Assembly: GCA_016788405.1 (NCBI GenBank)
Contig: JAEUSX010000060.1
Span: forward strand, 1-36,931
Source of the DNA: Flavobacteriales bacterium
GTDB lineage: Bacteria > Bacteroidota > Bacteroidia > Flavobacteriales_F > PHOS-HE28
Reading direction: 5' to 3'
DNA length: 36,931 nt
Notes under the pieces: model-generated
Told to the model about the DNA's origin: nothing
Database searches by the model: none
The model's input: only the letters and a program-made list of their open reading frames with translations
Program-made: the position numbers and the translations under genes
Shown: piece by piece, positions 7,250-15,679 of the stretch
Layout: each line of letters opens with the position of its first letter
Position numbering within the stretch: position 1 is the stretch's first letter

Positions 7250-10200
7250 ATGTCGAGCACGAAGCAGTACTGGATGGACGCGGCCGACCTGCGTCAGGAC
7301 CCCGATGCACTCAAGGCGAGCGAGAGCGAATTCGCTCAGCCGTTGGCCATCGACCAGGTGCTGGGCGATGCCAGCTTCCAAGGCGCCAGCACGGGCCGTC
7401 GCGATTTCCTCAAGTTCCTGGGCTTCTCCCTGGGCGCCGCCACGCTGGCCGCTTGCGAGACGCCGGTGATCAAGAGCATCCCCTACGTGACCAAACCCGA
7501 GGAGATCACCCCCGGAGTGGCCAATTGGTACGCGAGCACCTATTACGACGGCCAGGACTTCGCCAGTGTGCTGGTGAAGACGCGCGAAGGCCGTCCCATA
7601 CACATCAAGGGCAACACGCGTCACGGCATCAACCGGAATCCTGCGCTGAACAAGGGCGTGGTGAACGCCCGCATCAATAGCAGCGTGCTCTCGCTGTACG
7701 ACGGAGAGCGTCTCAAAGGCGTGCTGAAGGCAGCCGATGGCAAGTTGACGGGTGCCAAGTGGAGCGAGGCCGATGCGGCCATCAGTCAGGGATTGGATGC
7801 CGCAACGGCCGCGGGCAAGCGCATCGTGCTGCTCACCAGCACCGTGATCAGCCCGAGCTCCAAAGCGGCCATCGCCGCAATGAAGGCGAAGCATGCCACG
7901 GCTGAGCATGTGCAATACGACAGCATCAGCTACAGCGGCCTCACCGGAGCCAACCTCAAGAGCTTCGGCAAACGGGTTTTCCCCGCCTACGACTTCACCA
8001 AGGCCGATGTGGTGGTGAGCGTCGATGCCGACTTCCTCAGCAGCTGGGGCAGCACGACGGAGTACGCCTGGCAGTACGCCAGCCGCCGAAATCCGGATGG
8101 GGCCATGAACAAGCACTTCCAGGTGGAGGCGCGCATGAGCATGAGCGGGGCGAACGCCGATCATCGCGTGCCGGTGAAGGTGAGTGAGATCCCGTTGGCG
8201 GTGATCGCCCTGCACGATGCCATCGCCAAACAGAGCGGTGGAATGACCGTGGGCGGCGGATTGGACAACCCGGAATTGGCCCATGCCGCCCAGGCGCTGC
8301 TCGGCGCGCGTGGTCGCAGCGTGGTGATCTGCGGCAGCAACGATGAGGGCGTGCAGATTCTGGTGAACAGCATCAACAGCATGCTGGGCAACTACGGCAG
8401 CACCATCGATCTGGACAACCACACCTTCTTCTTCCAGGGGGATGACGCTGCGGTTGCGCAGCTTGTGAAGGACATGAATGCCGGCGCGATCGGCGCGCTG
8501 CTCATCGCCGAGGCGAACCCGGCATACAACCTTCCGAATGCCGCGGAGTTCAAGAGCGGTCTTGCCAAGGTGGGCCTTAGCGTGAGCTTCAGCCGGTACG
8601 CCGACGAGACCGCAAGCCTCTGCCAATGGCTCTGCCCCGACAACCACTTCCTGGAGAGCTGGGGCGACTACATGCCGAAGGTGGGCCAATACGCTTTGGC
8701 ACAGCCCACGATCAACAAGCTCTTCGATACACGCGCCTGGCAGGGCAGCTTGCTCAAGTGGAGCGGTGCCGAATTGAAGTGGCCTGACTTCATCGAGCAG
8801 ACCTGGCAGGCCAACCTCGCCGCGCACGGCGCTACCATGGATTTCGGCTCCGTTTGGAATCAGAGCCTGCACGACGGCGTATTCGTCTCGCACGCCATGC
8901 CCGCCACGCCGGTCGCCTTCGCGGGCGATGTGGCCGCCGCGGGTGCCGCAGCCAAGAAAGCCGCAAGCGGTGCAGGCGAATGGGAGTTGAGCCTTTACAC
9001 CACCGAAGCGATCGGGGACGGCCAGCACGCCAATAACCCCTGGCTGCAGGAGATGCCCGATCCGCTCACCAAGATCACGTGGGACAACTACGTGTGCATG
9101 AGCTTCGCGGATGTGCGCAAGCTCGGCCTGCCCGACTACCTCGGCGAGCAATCGCCCGCAGGCGTTGTGACCGTGAAGTCCGGTGATGCCGAATTGAAGC
9201 TCCCCGTGGTGCCCAGCCCTGGTCAGAAGCCGGGCACCATCGCCATAGCTCTTGGATATGGCCGAGGCGCCAGCGGCGAAAAGGTGGGCAAGGCCGCCGT
9301 GGTCACCGACCAAAATGGTGAGCGCAAGCCTGTTGGGCAGAATGCGTTCCCGCTCGCCACGATGCGCAATGGAGCAGTGAGCTATGAGGCGCTCAATGTG
9401 AGCGTTAGCGCCACGGGCGAGACCTACCCGGTGGCCATCACGCAGACGCACCTCACGCACATGGACCGCCACAGCATCGTGAAGGAGACTTCCCTCGCGG
9501 TGTACAAGGCAGGCGACAAGGACGCCTACAACGAGGCGCACACCCTCGCCGTGCATGAGGACGTGAACGAGGACGGCGTGATCGACTCCCGCGACCGCAA
9601 GCCCGTCGCGGAATTCGACCTGTGGGCCGAGCATCCTGTCGAGGGCGTGGGCCACCGTTGGGGCCTGAGCATCGACTTGAACAGCTGCACGGGCTGTGGT
9701 GCCTGCGTGACCGCGTGCAACAGCGAGAACAACATCCCGGTGGTGGGCAAGGATGAAGTGCGCCGCAGCCGTGAGATGCACTGGCTGCGCATCGACCGCT
9801 ATTACAGCAGCGACACCAAGTGGGAAGAGGGCCGTAAGGCGGGCGAGAGCAAGATCTCCCTCTATACCCGGATGGAGGAGCCCAGCGAGCGCCCCAGCGT
9901 GTTCTTCATGCCGGTGATGTGCCAGCACTGCAACCATGCACCGTGCGAGACGGTGTGCCCGGTGGCCGCTACCACGCACAGCAACGAAGGCCTCAACCAG
10001 ATGGCCTACAACCGGTGCATCGGCACGCGCTACTGCGCGAACAACTGCCCTTACAAGGTGCGCCGTTTCAACTGGTTCAACTATGTGACAGAGAAGTTCG
10101 GCGAGGTGAACCCGGCTTGGGACGATCTGGGTCGCATGGTGCTGAATCCCGACGTGACCGTGCGCGCGCGCGGCGTGATCGAGAAGTGCAGCCTGTGCGT

Positions 10201-10459
10201 GCAGCAGATCCAGGCAGGCAAGTTCGCGGCGAAGAAGGCCGGCACTCCGGTGAAGGACGGCAGCATCGAGACCGCATGCAGCGCTGCTTGTGGCACCGGC
10301 GCGATCGTCTTCGGCGACCTGAACGACAAGGGCAGCATGGTGCGCGGCCTGGCCGATGGGAACCGCAGCTACCACATGCTGGAAGAGATCGGCGTGAAGC
10401 CGAACGTGAACTACCTCGTGAAGGTGCGCAACTCTGAAGAGGCCGCTCACCACGCTTAA
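7250..10459 (+). CDS. actB: ACIII subunit ActB: molybdopterin oxidoreductase-like iron-sulfur protein
   Basis: A 1069-residue periplasmic subunit. It starts with an unusually long, hydrophilic lead before the twin-arginine motif GRRDFLKFLGFS (residues 49-60), as expected for the extended Tat signal of this family, and then LAAC (66-69), a possible lipobox. The large middle region (about 75-780) resembles molybdopterin oxidoreductases, a fold that in ACIII is known not to carry molybdenum. The C-terminal ferredoxin-like part has the cluster motifs CTGCGACVTAC (about 813), CQHCNHAPCETVC (about 891), CIGTRYCANNC (about 923), CSLC (about 980) and a last Cys group near 1009, for four Fe-S clusters. 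It takes electrons from the quinol site in ActC and passes them to ActA. The ATG at 7250 is 14 bp after actA. Confidence 0.95.
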   Translation: MSSTKQYWMDAADLRQDPDALKASESEFAQPLAIDQVLGDASFQGASTGRRDFLKFLGFSLGAATLAACETPVIKSIPYVTKPEEITPGVANWYASTYYDGQDFASVLVKTREGRPIHIKGNTRHGINRNPALNKGVVNARINSSVLSLYDGERLKGVLKAADGKLTGAKWSEADAAISQGLDAATAAGKRIVLLTSTVISPSSKAAIAAMKAKHATAEHVQYDSISYSGLTGANLKSFGKRVFPAYDFTKADVVVSVDADFLSSWGSTTEYAWQYASRRNPDGAMNKHFQVEARMSMSGANADHRVPVKVSEIPLAVIALHDAIAKQSGGMTVGGGLDNPELAHAAQALLGARGRSVVICGSNDEGVQILVNSINSMLGNYGSTIDLDNHTFFFQGDDAAVAQLVKDMNAGAIGALLIAEANPAYNLPNAAEFKSGLAKVGLSVSFSRYADETASLCQWLCPDNHFLESWGDYMPKVGQYALAQPTINKLFDTRAWQGSLLKWSGAELKWPDFIEQTWQANLAAHGATMDFGSVWNQSLHDGVFVSHAMPATPVAFAGDVAAAGAAAKKAASGAGEWELSLYTTEAIGDGQHANNPWLQEMPDPLTKITWDNYVCMSFADVRKLGLPDYLGEQSPAGVVTVKSGDAELKLPVVPSPGQKPGTIAIALGYGRGASGEKVGKAAVVTDQNGERKPVGQNAFPLATMRNGAVSYEALNVSVSATGETYPVAITQTHLTHMDRHSIVKETSLAVYKAGDKDAYNEAHTLAVHEDVNEDGVIDSRDRKPVAEFDLWAEHPVEGVGHRWGLSIDLNSCTGCGACVTACNSENNIPVVGKDEVRRSREMHWLRIDRYYSSDTKWEEGRKAGESKISLYTRMEEPSERPSVFFMPVMCQHCNHAPCETVCPVAATTHSNEGLNQMAYNRCIGTRYCANNCPYKVRRFNWFNYVTEKFGEVNPAWDDLGRMVLNPDVTVRARGVIEKCSLCVQQIQAGKFAAKKAGTPVKDGSIETACSAACGTGAIVFGDLNDKGSMVRGLADGNRSYHMLEEIGVKPNVNYLVKVRNSEEAAHHA

Positions 10460-10477
10460 GCGAAACGACCAGGAACC

Positions 10478-11866
10478 ATGCACGCCGAATCAGCGATCAG
10501 AGAACCGCTCATCCTGGGTCACAAGACCTACCACGATATCACGAACGATATCGTCGGCCCGATCGAGAACAAGGCCCCGCGCGGCTGGTACATCCTCATC
10601 ACCATCGCCGGCTTGATCGCCGCCTACGGCACGGGCTGCATCCTGTACCTCATCGGCAAGGGCATCGGCACCTGGGGCCTGAACAAGACGGTGGATTGGG
10701 CCTGGGACATCACCAACTTCGTATGGTGGGTGGGCATCGGTCACGCCGGCACGCTCATCAGCGCGGTGCTGCTGCTCTTCCGTCAGCGCTGGCGCATGGC
10801 CATCAACCGCAGCGCGGAAGCCATGACCATCTTCGCTGTGATCATGGCGGCCACCTTCCCCGGCATTCACATGGGAAGGATCTGGATGGCCTACTGGGTG
10901 TTCCCGCTGCCCAACCAATTCGGAAGCTTGTGGGTGAACTTCAACAGCCCGCTGCTTTGGGACGTGTTCGCGATCAGCACCTACTTCAGCGTGAGCCTTG
11001 TGTTCTGGTACATCGGCCTCATCCCGGATTTCGCCACCATACGCGACCGGGTCACCAGGCCGATGATGAAGAAGGCGTACGGCATCCTGAGCTTCGGCTG
11101 GACGGGCAATGCCAAGGCCTGGACGCGCTTCGAGGAAGTGAGCCTGGTGCTGGCCGGCATCGCCACCCCGCTGGTGTTCTCGGTGCACAGCGTGGTGAGC
11201 TTCGACTTCGCCACCAGCGTGATCCCCGGCTGGCACACCACCATCTTCCCCCCCTACTTCGTGAGCGGTGCCGTGTTCAGCGGCTTCGCCATGGTGCAGA
11301 CGCTGCTGCTTGTGATGCGCAAGGTGATGCACCTGGAGGCCTATATCACGAAGAAGCACATCGAGTACATGAACATCGTGATCATCGTCACCGGCTCCAT
11401 CGTCGGCGTGGCGTACATCACAGAGCTCTTCATCAGCTGGTACAGCGGCGTGGAGTACGAGAGCTACGCCTTCATCAACCGCGCCACCGGTCCTTACCTC
11501 TGGGCCTACTGGAGCATGATGACCTGTAACGTGATCAGCCCGCAGCTCTTCTGGTTCAAGAAGCTGCGCACCCACCTCGGATTCACCTTCTTCATGAGCA
11601 TCATCGTGAACATCGGCATGTGGTTCGAGCGCTTCGTGATCATCGTCACCTCGCTGCACCGTGACTACATGCCCAGCGCATGGACCATGTTCCACCCCAC
11701 CTGGGTGGATGTGGGCGTGTTCCTCGGGACCATCGGCATCTTCTTCACCCTTTACCTGCTCTTCGCCCGTTTCTTCCCGGTGCTGGCGCTGAACGAGGTG
11801 AAGTCAATCCTGAAAGTGAGCGGCGAGAGCTACAAGCAGCAAGCCGCGCAACACCACCATCACTAG
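10478..11866 (+). CDS. actC: ACIII subunit ActC: NrfD-like quinol-binding membrane subunit
   Basis: A 462-residue integral membrane protein of the NrfD/PsrC family with about ten hydrophobic helices. In ACIII this subunit holds the quinol oxidation site next to the Fe-S chain of ActB. The sequence shows the family's histidine- and acid-bearing helices, for example WWVGIGHAGTLIS in the second helix and FPGIHMGRIW further on. It begins 18 bp after actB, with AGGA just upstream of the ATG, and ends 3 bp before actD. The C-terminus is QHHHH, which looks like a tag but is encoded in the natural context and is mirrored by the His-rich N-terminus of CoxA. Confidence 0.95.
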   Translation: MHAESAIREPLILGHKTYHDITNDIVGPIENKAPRGWYILITIAGLIAAYGTGCILYLIGKGIGTWGLNKTVDWAWDITNFVWWVGIGHAGTLISAVLLLFRQRWRMAINRSAEAMTIFAVIMAATFPGIHMGRIWMAYWVFPLPNQFGSLWVNFNSPLLWDVFAISTYFSVSLVFWYIGLIPDFATIRDRVTRPMMKKAYGILSFGWTGNAKAWTRFEEVSLVLAGIATPLVFSVHSVVSFDFATSVIPGWHTTIFPPYFVSGAVFSGFAMVQTLLLVMRKVMHLEAYITKKHIEYMNIVIIVTGSIVGVAYITELFISWYSGVEYESYAFINRATGPYLWAYWSMMTCNVISPQLFWFKKLRTHLGFTFFMSIIVNIGMWFERFVIIVTSLHRDYMPSAWTMFHPTWVDVGVFLGTIGIFFTLYLLFARFFPVLALNEVKSILKVSGESYKQQAAQHHHH

Positions 11867-11869
11867 GCC

Positions 11870-12403
11870 ATGGCGAACAAGGTCATTTACGCGGTCTACG
11901 ACGACCCTGAGCAGCTGAAGGACGGCGCGCGCAAGCTCGTCTCCAGCGGCATCAAGGTGAAGGACGTGTTCTCCCCGTTCCCCGTGCACGGGCTCGACCC
12001 CATCATCGGGATCAAGCGCACGCGCCTGGGCATCGTGAGCTTCATGTTCGGCATCACAGGCACGGCGCTGGCGGTGCTGGGCATCTGGTACTTCAACATC
12101 TACGACTGGCCGATGAACATCGGCGGCAAGCCAAGCTTCCACTATTACCAGAACGTGCCCGCCTTCATCCCGGTCACGTTCGAATTCACAGTGCTCTGCG
12201 CCGCGCACGGCATGGCCATCACCTACCTGATCCGCAACAAGACGCTGCCGGGCCTGCCCGCACGCAATCCCGATCCGCGCACGACCGATGACAAGTTCAT
12301 CATGGAGGTGCGCACCGCCGACAATCATGGCCACAGTTCCGAGGAGATCGCCGGCCTGCTCCGTCAGACCCCTGTGACCGAGATCAACGAGCGCCAATGC
12401 TGA
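11870..12403 (+). CDS. actD: ACIII subunit ActD (DUF3341)
   Basis: A 177-residue protein with a small cytoplasmic N-terminal domain (residues 1-60) containing the DUF3341 pattern of a predicted alpha/beta fold, then two membrane helices (about 58-80 and 97-125) and a cytoplasmic tail. Position and size match ActD, an accessory membrane subunit of ACIII with no cofactor. It begins 3 bp after actC. Its stop codon overlaps the start of actE, which suggests translational coupling. Confidence 0.93.
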   Translation: MANKVIYAVYDDPEQLKDGARKLVSSGIKVKDVFSPFPVHGLDPIIGIKRTRLGIVSFMFGITGTALAVLGIWYFNIYDWPMNIGGKPSFHYYQNVPAFIPVTFEFTVLCAAHGMAITYLIRNKTLPGLPARNPDPRTTDDKFIMEVRTADNHGHSSEEIAGLLRQTPVTEINERQC

Positions 12404-13074
12404 GCACCATGCGCACCGCGAAGACACTCACCACGCTCTTGGGCATCGCGATGCTCACGGCCTGCGGAAGCGACCCGAACAGCCCCGGTGTGGAGTACAT
12501 GCCCGACATGTACCGCAGCCCCGCCGTCGAGGCCTACGTCGATTACGGCCAGGACCCTTATCACCGCAGCGAGGAACTCGCGCAGGAGCAGCGCAACCGA
12601 CCCAGCGCGCGCAAGCCCGTGCCAGGCACCATCGCTTTCAGCGCCGATGCGAGCAAGGCGCAGTTCAACATGCCTTACCCCTACGCGAACACCCCGGAGG
12701 ATTATGAGCGCGCGGGCATTGAGCTGAAGAGCCCGATCGCGATGACGGAAGCGACCGTCGAGAAAGGGAAGGTGATCTACGAGAAGTTCTGCATGCATTG
12801 CCATGGAGCGAACGGCGCTGGCGACGGCCCTGTGGTGAACAATGGGAAGTACCCGCCTCCGGGCGCCTACAATGGCCCCTTGAAGGACCTTCCGGAAGGC
12901 AAGATCTTCCACTCTTTGACCTACGGCAAGAACGTGGCCATGGGCTCCCACGCCTCTCAGTTGAACAAGGAAGAGCGTTGGCTGGTGACGCACTACGTGC
13001 AATACCTGCAGAACGGCGGCAAGATGACCCGAGAAGCTTCCGCAGACACCACCGCAACGGCCGCCACGAACTGA
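12397..13074 (+). CDS. actE: ACIII subunit ActE: monoheme cytochrome c lipoprotein
   Basis: A 225-residue protein with a lipoprotein signal ending in LTAC (Cys23). The mature protein would be anchored by lipid on the periplasmic face. One heme site is present, CMHCH at 132-136, in a class I cytochrome c domain (about 115-215). The preceding YMPDMYRSPAVEAY region is typical of ActE. It works with ActA as the exit route for electrons from ACIII. The start at 12397 overlaps the actD stop by 7 bp; an ATG at 12409 would equally give an intact signal peptide, so the start is uncertain by four codons. It lies 22 bp before actF. Confidence 0.93.
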   Translation: MLSTMRTAKTLTTLLGIAMLTACGSDPNSPGVEYMPDMYRSPAVEAYVDYGQDPYHRSEELAQEQRNRPSARKPVPGTIAFSADASKAQFNMPYPYANTPEDYERAGIELKSPIAMTEATVEKGKVIYEKFCMHCHGANGAGDGPVVNNGKYPPPGAYNGPLKDLPEGKIFHSLTYGKNVAMGSHASQLNKEERWLVTHYVQYLQNGGKMTREASADTTATAATN

Positions 13075-13096
13075 ACCGCACGACAACGGAACCGCG

Positions 13097-14299
13097 ATGA
13101 ACTTCACCATCAGCAAACGGGCGAGCACGCTGAGCATGATCCTGATCGGCGTGGGCGTTCTGGCCACGGTGGCCGGCGTCCTCGGCGACCACAGCGATCA
13201 CCACCAGCGCACTTGGAGCGCTCTGCTCGTGAATGGCTTCTTCTTCTTCGGCATCGGCTTGGGCGCGCTCTTCTTCTACTCGCTCCAGAACGCCACCGAG
13301 ACCGCCTGGAGCGTTCTCGTGAAGCGCGTTTACGAGGCGGTCATGGGCTGGATCCCGGTGGGCGCCATCGTCATGGTCGTGGTGCTCGCGGCGGGCAGCA
13401 TGGGGCTGCATCACGTTTACCACTGGATGGATGCCAGCCTTTATGTGGAAGGACCGAACTACGATCCCATCATGGCCGGCAAGAAGGCCTTCCTGAACCA
13501 GCCTTTCTTCTGGGTCCGCACGCTGGCCTACATCGGTACGTTCGTCTTCGCTGCCCGTTGGTTCCGGAAGAAGAGCCTGGAGATGGACGGCCTCACCGGC
13601 GAGAGCCTCGTGCGCACCCACCTGCTCACCTACCGCCGCGGCGCGCTCTTCCTGGTGTTCTTCGCCGTGTTCAGCAGCACGCTCGCGTGGGACTGGCTCA
13701 TGAGCATCGATGCGCATTGGTTCAGCACCCTCTTCGGCTGGTACGTCTTCAGCGGCATGTGGGTGAGCGCCATGATCACCGGCGTGGTGATGGTGCTTTA
13801 CCTGAAGCGCAAAGGCTACCTGCCCCAGGTGAACAACAGCCACATCCACGACATGGGCAAGTGGGTGTTCGCCGTCAGCTTCCTGTGGACCTACCTGTAC
13901 TTCTCGCAGTTCATGCTGATCTGGTACAGCAACATCCCGGAGGAAGTGACCTATTTCCAGCAGCGCATCAATGAGCATCCCGGACTGATGTGGACGACCT
14001 TCTTCATCAACTTCGCGGTGCCCATGGTGCTGCTCATGAGCCGCGATGCGAAGCGCAACCCGCGCTTCCTCATCGGCGTGGGCACGGTGATCTTCATCGG
14101 CCACTGGATGGACATCAACATGATCGTCATGCCCGGTGCCGTTGGCCATCATTTCCATGGCCTCGGGCTGCTCGATGCCGGCCTATTCGTGCTCTTCCTG
14201 GGCGCCTTCATCCGCGTGGTGCTGGGCACCCTGGCGAAGGCGCCGCTCACGCCGGTGAACCACCCTTACCTGGAGGAGAGCGTACACCATAGCATCTGA
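13097..14299 (+). CDS. actF: ACIII subunit ActF: NrfD-like membrane subunit
   Basis: A 400-residue integral membrane protein with about ten helices, distantly related to ActC. In ACIII it packs beside ActC and is a proposed part of a proton path, without a bound redox cofactor. Features that fit are the alternating hydrophobic helices, a histidine-rich second half (GHWMDINMIVMPGAVGHHFH around residues 334-353) and the position directly after actE. The 45-bp gap before coxB is the longest inside the operon but holds no terminator. Confidence 0.93.
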   Translation: MNFTISKRASTLSMILIGVGVLATVAGVLGDHSDHHQRTWSALLVNGFFFFGIGLGALFFYSLQNATETAWSVLVKRVYEAVMGWIPVGAIVMVVVLAAGSMGLHHVYHWMDASLYVEGPNYDPIMAGKKAFLNQPFFWVRTLAYIGTFVFAARWFRKKSLEMDGLTGESLVRTHLLTYRRGALFLVFFAVFSSTLAWDWLMSIDAHWFSTLFGWYVFSGMWVSAMITGVVMVLYLKRKGYLPQVNNSHIHDMGKWVFAVSFLWTYLYFSQFMLIWYSNIPEEVTYFQQRINEHPGLMWTTFFINFAVPMVLLMSRDAKRNPRFLIGVGTVIFIGHWMDINMIVMPGAVGHHFHGLGLLDAGLFVLFLGAFIRVVLGTLAKAPLTPVNHPYLEESVHHSI

Positions 14300-14344
14300 T
14301 CCACGAACACAAGGCCCAACTGCCGGGTTGAAGCATAGCGGACA

Positions 14345-15667
14345 ATGACCAAGCTCCTGATCCTGATCGTCGTGGTACTGGGCATCCTGGCGGTGGCCCA
14401 GCTGGCCCGCGTGTACGAGCTCACCTCCAAGCTTCGCGGCAAGCGCGAGGAGGATATCACGCCTGCCGACAACCGCATGAACGCGATGCTCATGTGGCTC
14501 TTCCCCTTCGCCTATTTCGGCTTCTTCCTCTGGCTGGTGCTCGCATACGGCGACAAGATGCTCCCCGTGGCGGCGAGCACCCAAGGCGCTGACACCGACG
14601 CGCTGCTCGACTTCAACTGGTGGATACTCATCTCGGTGTTCATCATCACGAACGCGCTGCTTTTCTTCTATGCGGGCAAATACGTGTACGATAAGAACCG
14701 AAAGGCCTTCTGGCAGCCGCACAACAACAAGCTCGAATTGGCCTGGACCATCGCGCCGGCGATCGTGCTGTTCGTGATCATCATCTACGGCCTCACCACG
14801 TGGCAGCACATCACGGCTCCGGCCGGACCCGATGCGGTGCACGTGGAGCTCTACGCCAAGCAGTTCGACTGGACCGCGCGCTATCCCGGCCAGGACGGCA
14901 TGCTGGGCGCAACGGATTACCGCCTCATCAACGGGGAGAACCCGCTGGGCATCGTCACGGAGAAGGCGCTGGCCGCGCGCTTGGCGGAGATCGAGAAGGA
15001 GAAGGCCGAAGCCATGGCCAGCCTGGACCAAGTGCTCCCGGAATCGAAAGTGGCGGAGATCGAGCACCGCATCGAATACCTGGATCGCATGGCCGCCCGG
15101 TTGGTGAACCTGCGCATGGTGATGGAGCAGGACATCAAGACGAACGGTGATGCCAGTGCTTATCTGCATGGCGCTGACGATGTGGTGACCAAGGACTTCC
15201 ATCTGCCCGTGAACAAGGAGTCGAACATCCTGATCCGCAGCCGCGACATCATCCACAGCGCCTTCATCCCGCACCTGCGCATTCAGATGAACGCCGTGCC
15301 CGGCATGACCACGAGCATGAAAGTGGTGCCCACCATCACCACCGACAGCATGCGCACCATCCCGGAAGTGATGCGCCAGGTCGAGGAGATCAATGCTTTG
15401 CGCCAGAAGCAGGGCAAGGAGGCCTATGTGTTCGATTTCATCCTGCTCTGCAACAAGATCTGCGGCGCCAGCCATTACAACATGCAGATGCCGCTGATCG
15501 TGACCAGCGCCGCTGAATTCGATGCCTGGGTGGCCGAAGCGAACAAGAAGCCCTTCGAGGGGAGCGCCGAAGCCGCCGCGCCCACGACGACAGATTCCAC
15601 GAACACCAGCGCTGGCGCTGACTCCATGGCGGTTGCCATGGCCAATGGCCAGCCGACGAACCCGTAA
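14345..15667 (+). CDS. coxB: Cytochrome c oxidase subunit II with a long helical insertion
   Basis: A 440-residue subunit II, which receives electrons at the CuA centre. Four hydrophobic helices are visible (about 3-22, 47-69, 92-114 and 133-153), one or two more than classical subunit II. The CuA ligands are in place: His304, then CNKICGASHYNM with Cys369, Cys373, His377 and Met380. The usual Glu between the cysteines is Lys371, a change I believe is shared by many Bacteroidota. Between the first cupredoxin strands (ending about 195) and DVVTKDFHLPV (from 279) there is an 80-residue insertion rich in Glu, Lys, Ala and Leu that looks like a coiled coil. A second shorter helical insertion lies at 340-360. 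The tail (405-440) is low-complexity. It is 12 bp before coxA. Confidence 0.95.
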   Translation: MTKLLILIVVVLGILAVAQLARVYELTSKLRGKREEDITPADNRMNAMLMWLFPFAYFGFFLWLVLAYGDKMLPVAASTQGADTDALLDFNWWILISVFIITNALLFFYAGKYVYDKNRKAFWQPHNNKLELAWTIAPAIVLFVIIIYGLTTWQHITAPAGPDAVHVELYAKQFDWTARYPGQDGMLGATDYRLINGENPLGIVTEKALAARLAEIEKEKAEAMASLDQVLPESKVAEIEHRIEYLDRMAARLVNLRMVMEQDIKTNGDASAYLHGADDVVTKDFHLPVNKESNILIRSRDIIHSAFIPHLRIQMNAVPGMTTSMKVVPTITTDSMRTIPEVMRQVEEINALRQKQGKEAYVFDFILLCNKICGASHYNMQMPLIVTSAAEFDAWVAEANKKPFEGSAEAAAPTTTDSTNTSAGADSMAVAMANGQPTNP

Positions 15668-15679
15668 GCAGAGACGACC

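Noticed and set aside
7232-10483. An unbroken 1083-codon frame on the minus strand opposite actB
   Set aside because: The translated product is rich in His, Ala, Val and Arg with no recognisable motif, and it exactly mirrors a strongly coding plus strand. GC-rich codon use leaves the reverse frame free of stops.
11853-11866. The C-terminal QHHHH of ActC as an engineered tag
   Set aside because: It is in the native gene just before actD with natural spacing, and His-rich ends also occur in CoxA and YidD here.
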